The notes beneath the pieces were generated by a model that made no database searches, had not been told where the DNA came from, and worked only from the letters and a program-made list of their open reading frames with translations. This document shows positions 63,192 through 64,000 of a stretch of DNA of 64,000 nt, one piece after another. Origin of the DNA: Acidobacteriota bacterium (GTDB taxonomy: Bacteria > Acidobacteriota > Terriglobia > Bryobacterales > Bryobacteraceae); contig JAFDVU010000005.1 of NCBI GenBank assembly GCA_018268835.1, positions 1 through 64,000 on the forward strand, given 5' to 3'. The translations under genes were made by a program, and so were the position numbers. The number at the start of each line of letters is the position of its first letter. The stretch's first letter is position 1.

Positions 63192-64000
63192 CTACCAGAC
63201 CGCGATCGGGAGCGCATCCAGGTCGTGATACATGCGGTACGGCGCCGCTTCCCCGACCGCGTAGAACGGGCGCAGGCGCGCGACCAGTTTCGTGCCGCCG
63301 GGCTGCGCCACGCGGAACGTGCCGGGCTGCTCGCCCGGCACGAGTCCCTGGTCGAGCGCGTCCGGCTCCGGAAAGCGGGGCAGCACCTCCATGGCCCAAT
63401 CGTCGTACACCAGCACCGCGGGACCGTGCACGAAGGCCACGCGCCGCGGATGCTGCCGGTCGACCGCTTCCGTGCGCAGCGTGAGCGGAATCCGCACTTC
63501 CACCCGGTCGCCGGAATTCCACGTGCGGGCGACCTCGGCCCACGTCCCCGGCTTGCACGCCACGTCGGCCACCGCGCCGTTGACCTTCACGGAGGCGTCG
63601 CGCGTCCAGGCGGGCACGCGGAACTTGAGCGCGAAACGCGCGCTTCGCGTCAACTCGAGCTTGAGCGTGCTGGTATCGGCCTCGGGGTACGCGGTTTCCT
63701 GCACCACCCGCACCTCGCCCTCCGGCCGCTGCCACGTCACTTCCGACGGCAGATAGAGGTTGACATACAGCGCGCCCGGATCGCGGTAGTAAATCAGGTT
63801 GTGATAGTCGGCCACGTTCTGGATGTAGGTTCCGGAGCAGCACGAATAGCGCGACACCTTGTAGAACTTCATCGTGCCGCCCACGCGGTAGTCCGCGTAA
63901 TAGAAATGCTTGCCGCCTTCCACGATGGGCAGCGCGGCGCCCACGCCGTTATAGAACAGGCGCTCGGCCCAATCGCCGTAGCGGCTCTCGCCGGTGAACT
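63192..64000 (-). CDS. Glycoside hydrolase family 127 (beta-L-arabinofuranosidase-like), 5' truncated by the window
   Basis: The frame is open to the window edge; 268 C-terminal residues are present and the start lies beyond 64000. The first visible residues, FTGESRYGDWAERLFYNG, then YYADYRVGG and SCCSGTYIQNVADYHNLIYYRD, are GH127 landmarks. The Cys pair in CCSGT is part of the zinc-thiolate site of the family, and a C-terminal beta domain follows. An inner GTG at 63944 is not the start. It likely removes arabinofuranose from pectin side chains, in keeping with the GH28 gene 12 bases downstream. Confidence 0.9.
   Translation of the reverse strand, partial: FTGESRYGDWAERLFYNGVGAALPIVEGGKHFYYADYRVGGTMKFYKVSRYSCCSGTYIQNVADYHNLIYYRDPGALYVNLYLPSEVTWQRPEGEVRVVQETAYPEADTSTLKLELTRSARFALKFRVPAWTRDASVKVNGAVADVACKPGTWAEVARTWNSGDRVEVRIPLTLRTEAVDRQHPRRVAFVHGPAVLVYDDWAMEVLPRFPEPDALDQGLVPGEQPGTFRVAQPGGTKLVARLRPFYAVGEAAPYRMYHDLDALPIAVW

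Overview
The window is 64 kb of high-GC bacterial chromosome, almost fully coding, with no gene-free stretch above 300 bases. Gene content points to Acidobacteriota of the Solibacter/Bryobacter type. The markers are TPR-FG-GAP-UnbV proteins, a carboxypeptidase-regulatory TonB-dependent receptor, a Ser/Thr kinase fused to an AAA ATPase, many Tat-exported enzymes, and a large repertoire of plant-polysaccharide hydrolases. This assignment comes from family knowledge, not from a search. No rRNA, tRNA, CRISPR array or insertion sequence was seen.

Region by region. 1-2904: end of a TPR/FG-GAP/UnbV protein. 3135-11657: an exported carbohydrate cluster (TIM-barrel isomerase-like protein, Gfo/Idh/MocA oxidoreductase, GH3 and GH78 hydrolases) that shares a repeated in-frame GGRGG insertion. 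11851-15731: a small accessory, defence-like island with BrnT/BrnA toxin-antitoxin, a HEPN protein, a TcmP plus Gp37/Gp68-like pair and a ribbon-helix-helix-like protein. 15771-17592: a cyclic-nucleotide-binding-domain protein and an MFS transporter. 17620-26702: a ten-gene operon, mostly translationally coupled, with zinc-ribbon membrane proteins, DUF4129, DUF4350, MoxR, DUF58, SpoIIM-like and RDD proteins. 26750-34607: leuS, then an lhr-nei DNA repair pair on the other strand.

34627-43606: lipocalin and other secreted proteins, a lactonase, an exported RidA, a DUF362 protein, an amidohydrolase facing a SelA-like PLP enzyme, and an alpha/beta hydrolase. 43726-49605: a six-gene minus-strand operon for corrinoid-dependent methyl transfer (UroD-type methyltransferase, corrinoid protein, homocysteine methyltransferase, DUF1638, second UroD-type methyltransferase, RACo-type activator). 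49752-53582: the large kinase, divergent from a TonB-dependent receptor (53743-56778). 56784-60178: a RoxA-like di-heme cytochrome c and a membrane-anchored catalase-like protein. 60233-64000: an MFS transporter, a GH28 polygalacturonase and a truncated GH127 hydrolase.

The genes together suggest a heterotrophic soil bacterium that degrades pectin and rhamnose-rich plant polymers outside the cytoplasm and can take methyl groups from a methylated compound through cobalamin. The strongest candidates for little-described biology are the TcmP/Gp37-like pair with its HEPN and BrnTA neighbours, the corrinoid operon containing DUF1638, and the RoxA-like/catalase-like pair. Many genes carry a TAnnnT-like hexamer only 7-10 bases before the start codon, so very short or leaderless mRNAs look common here.
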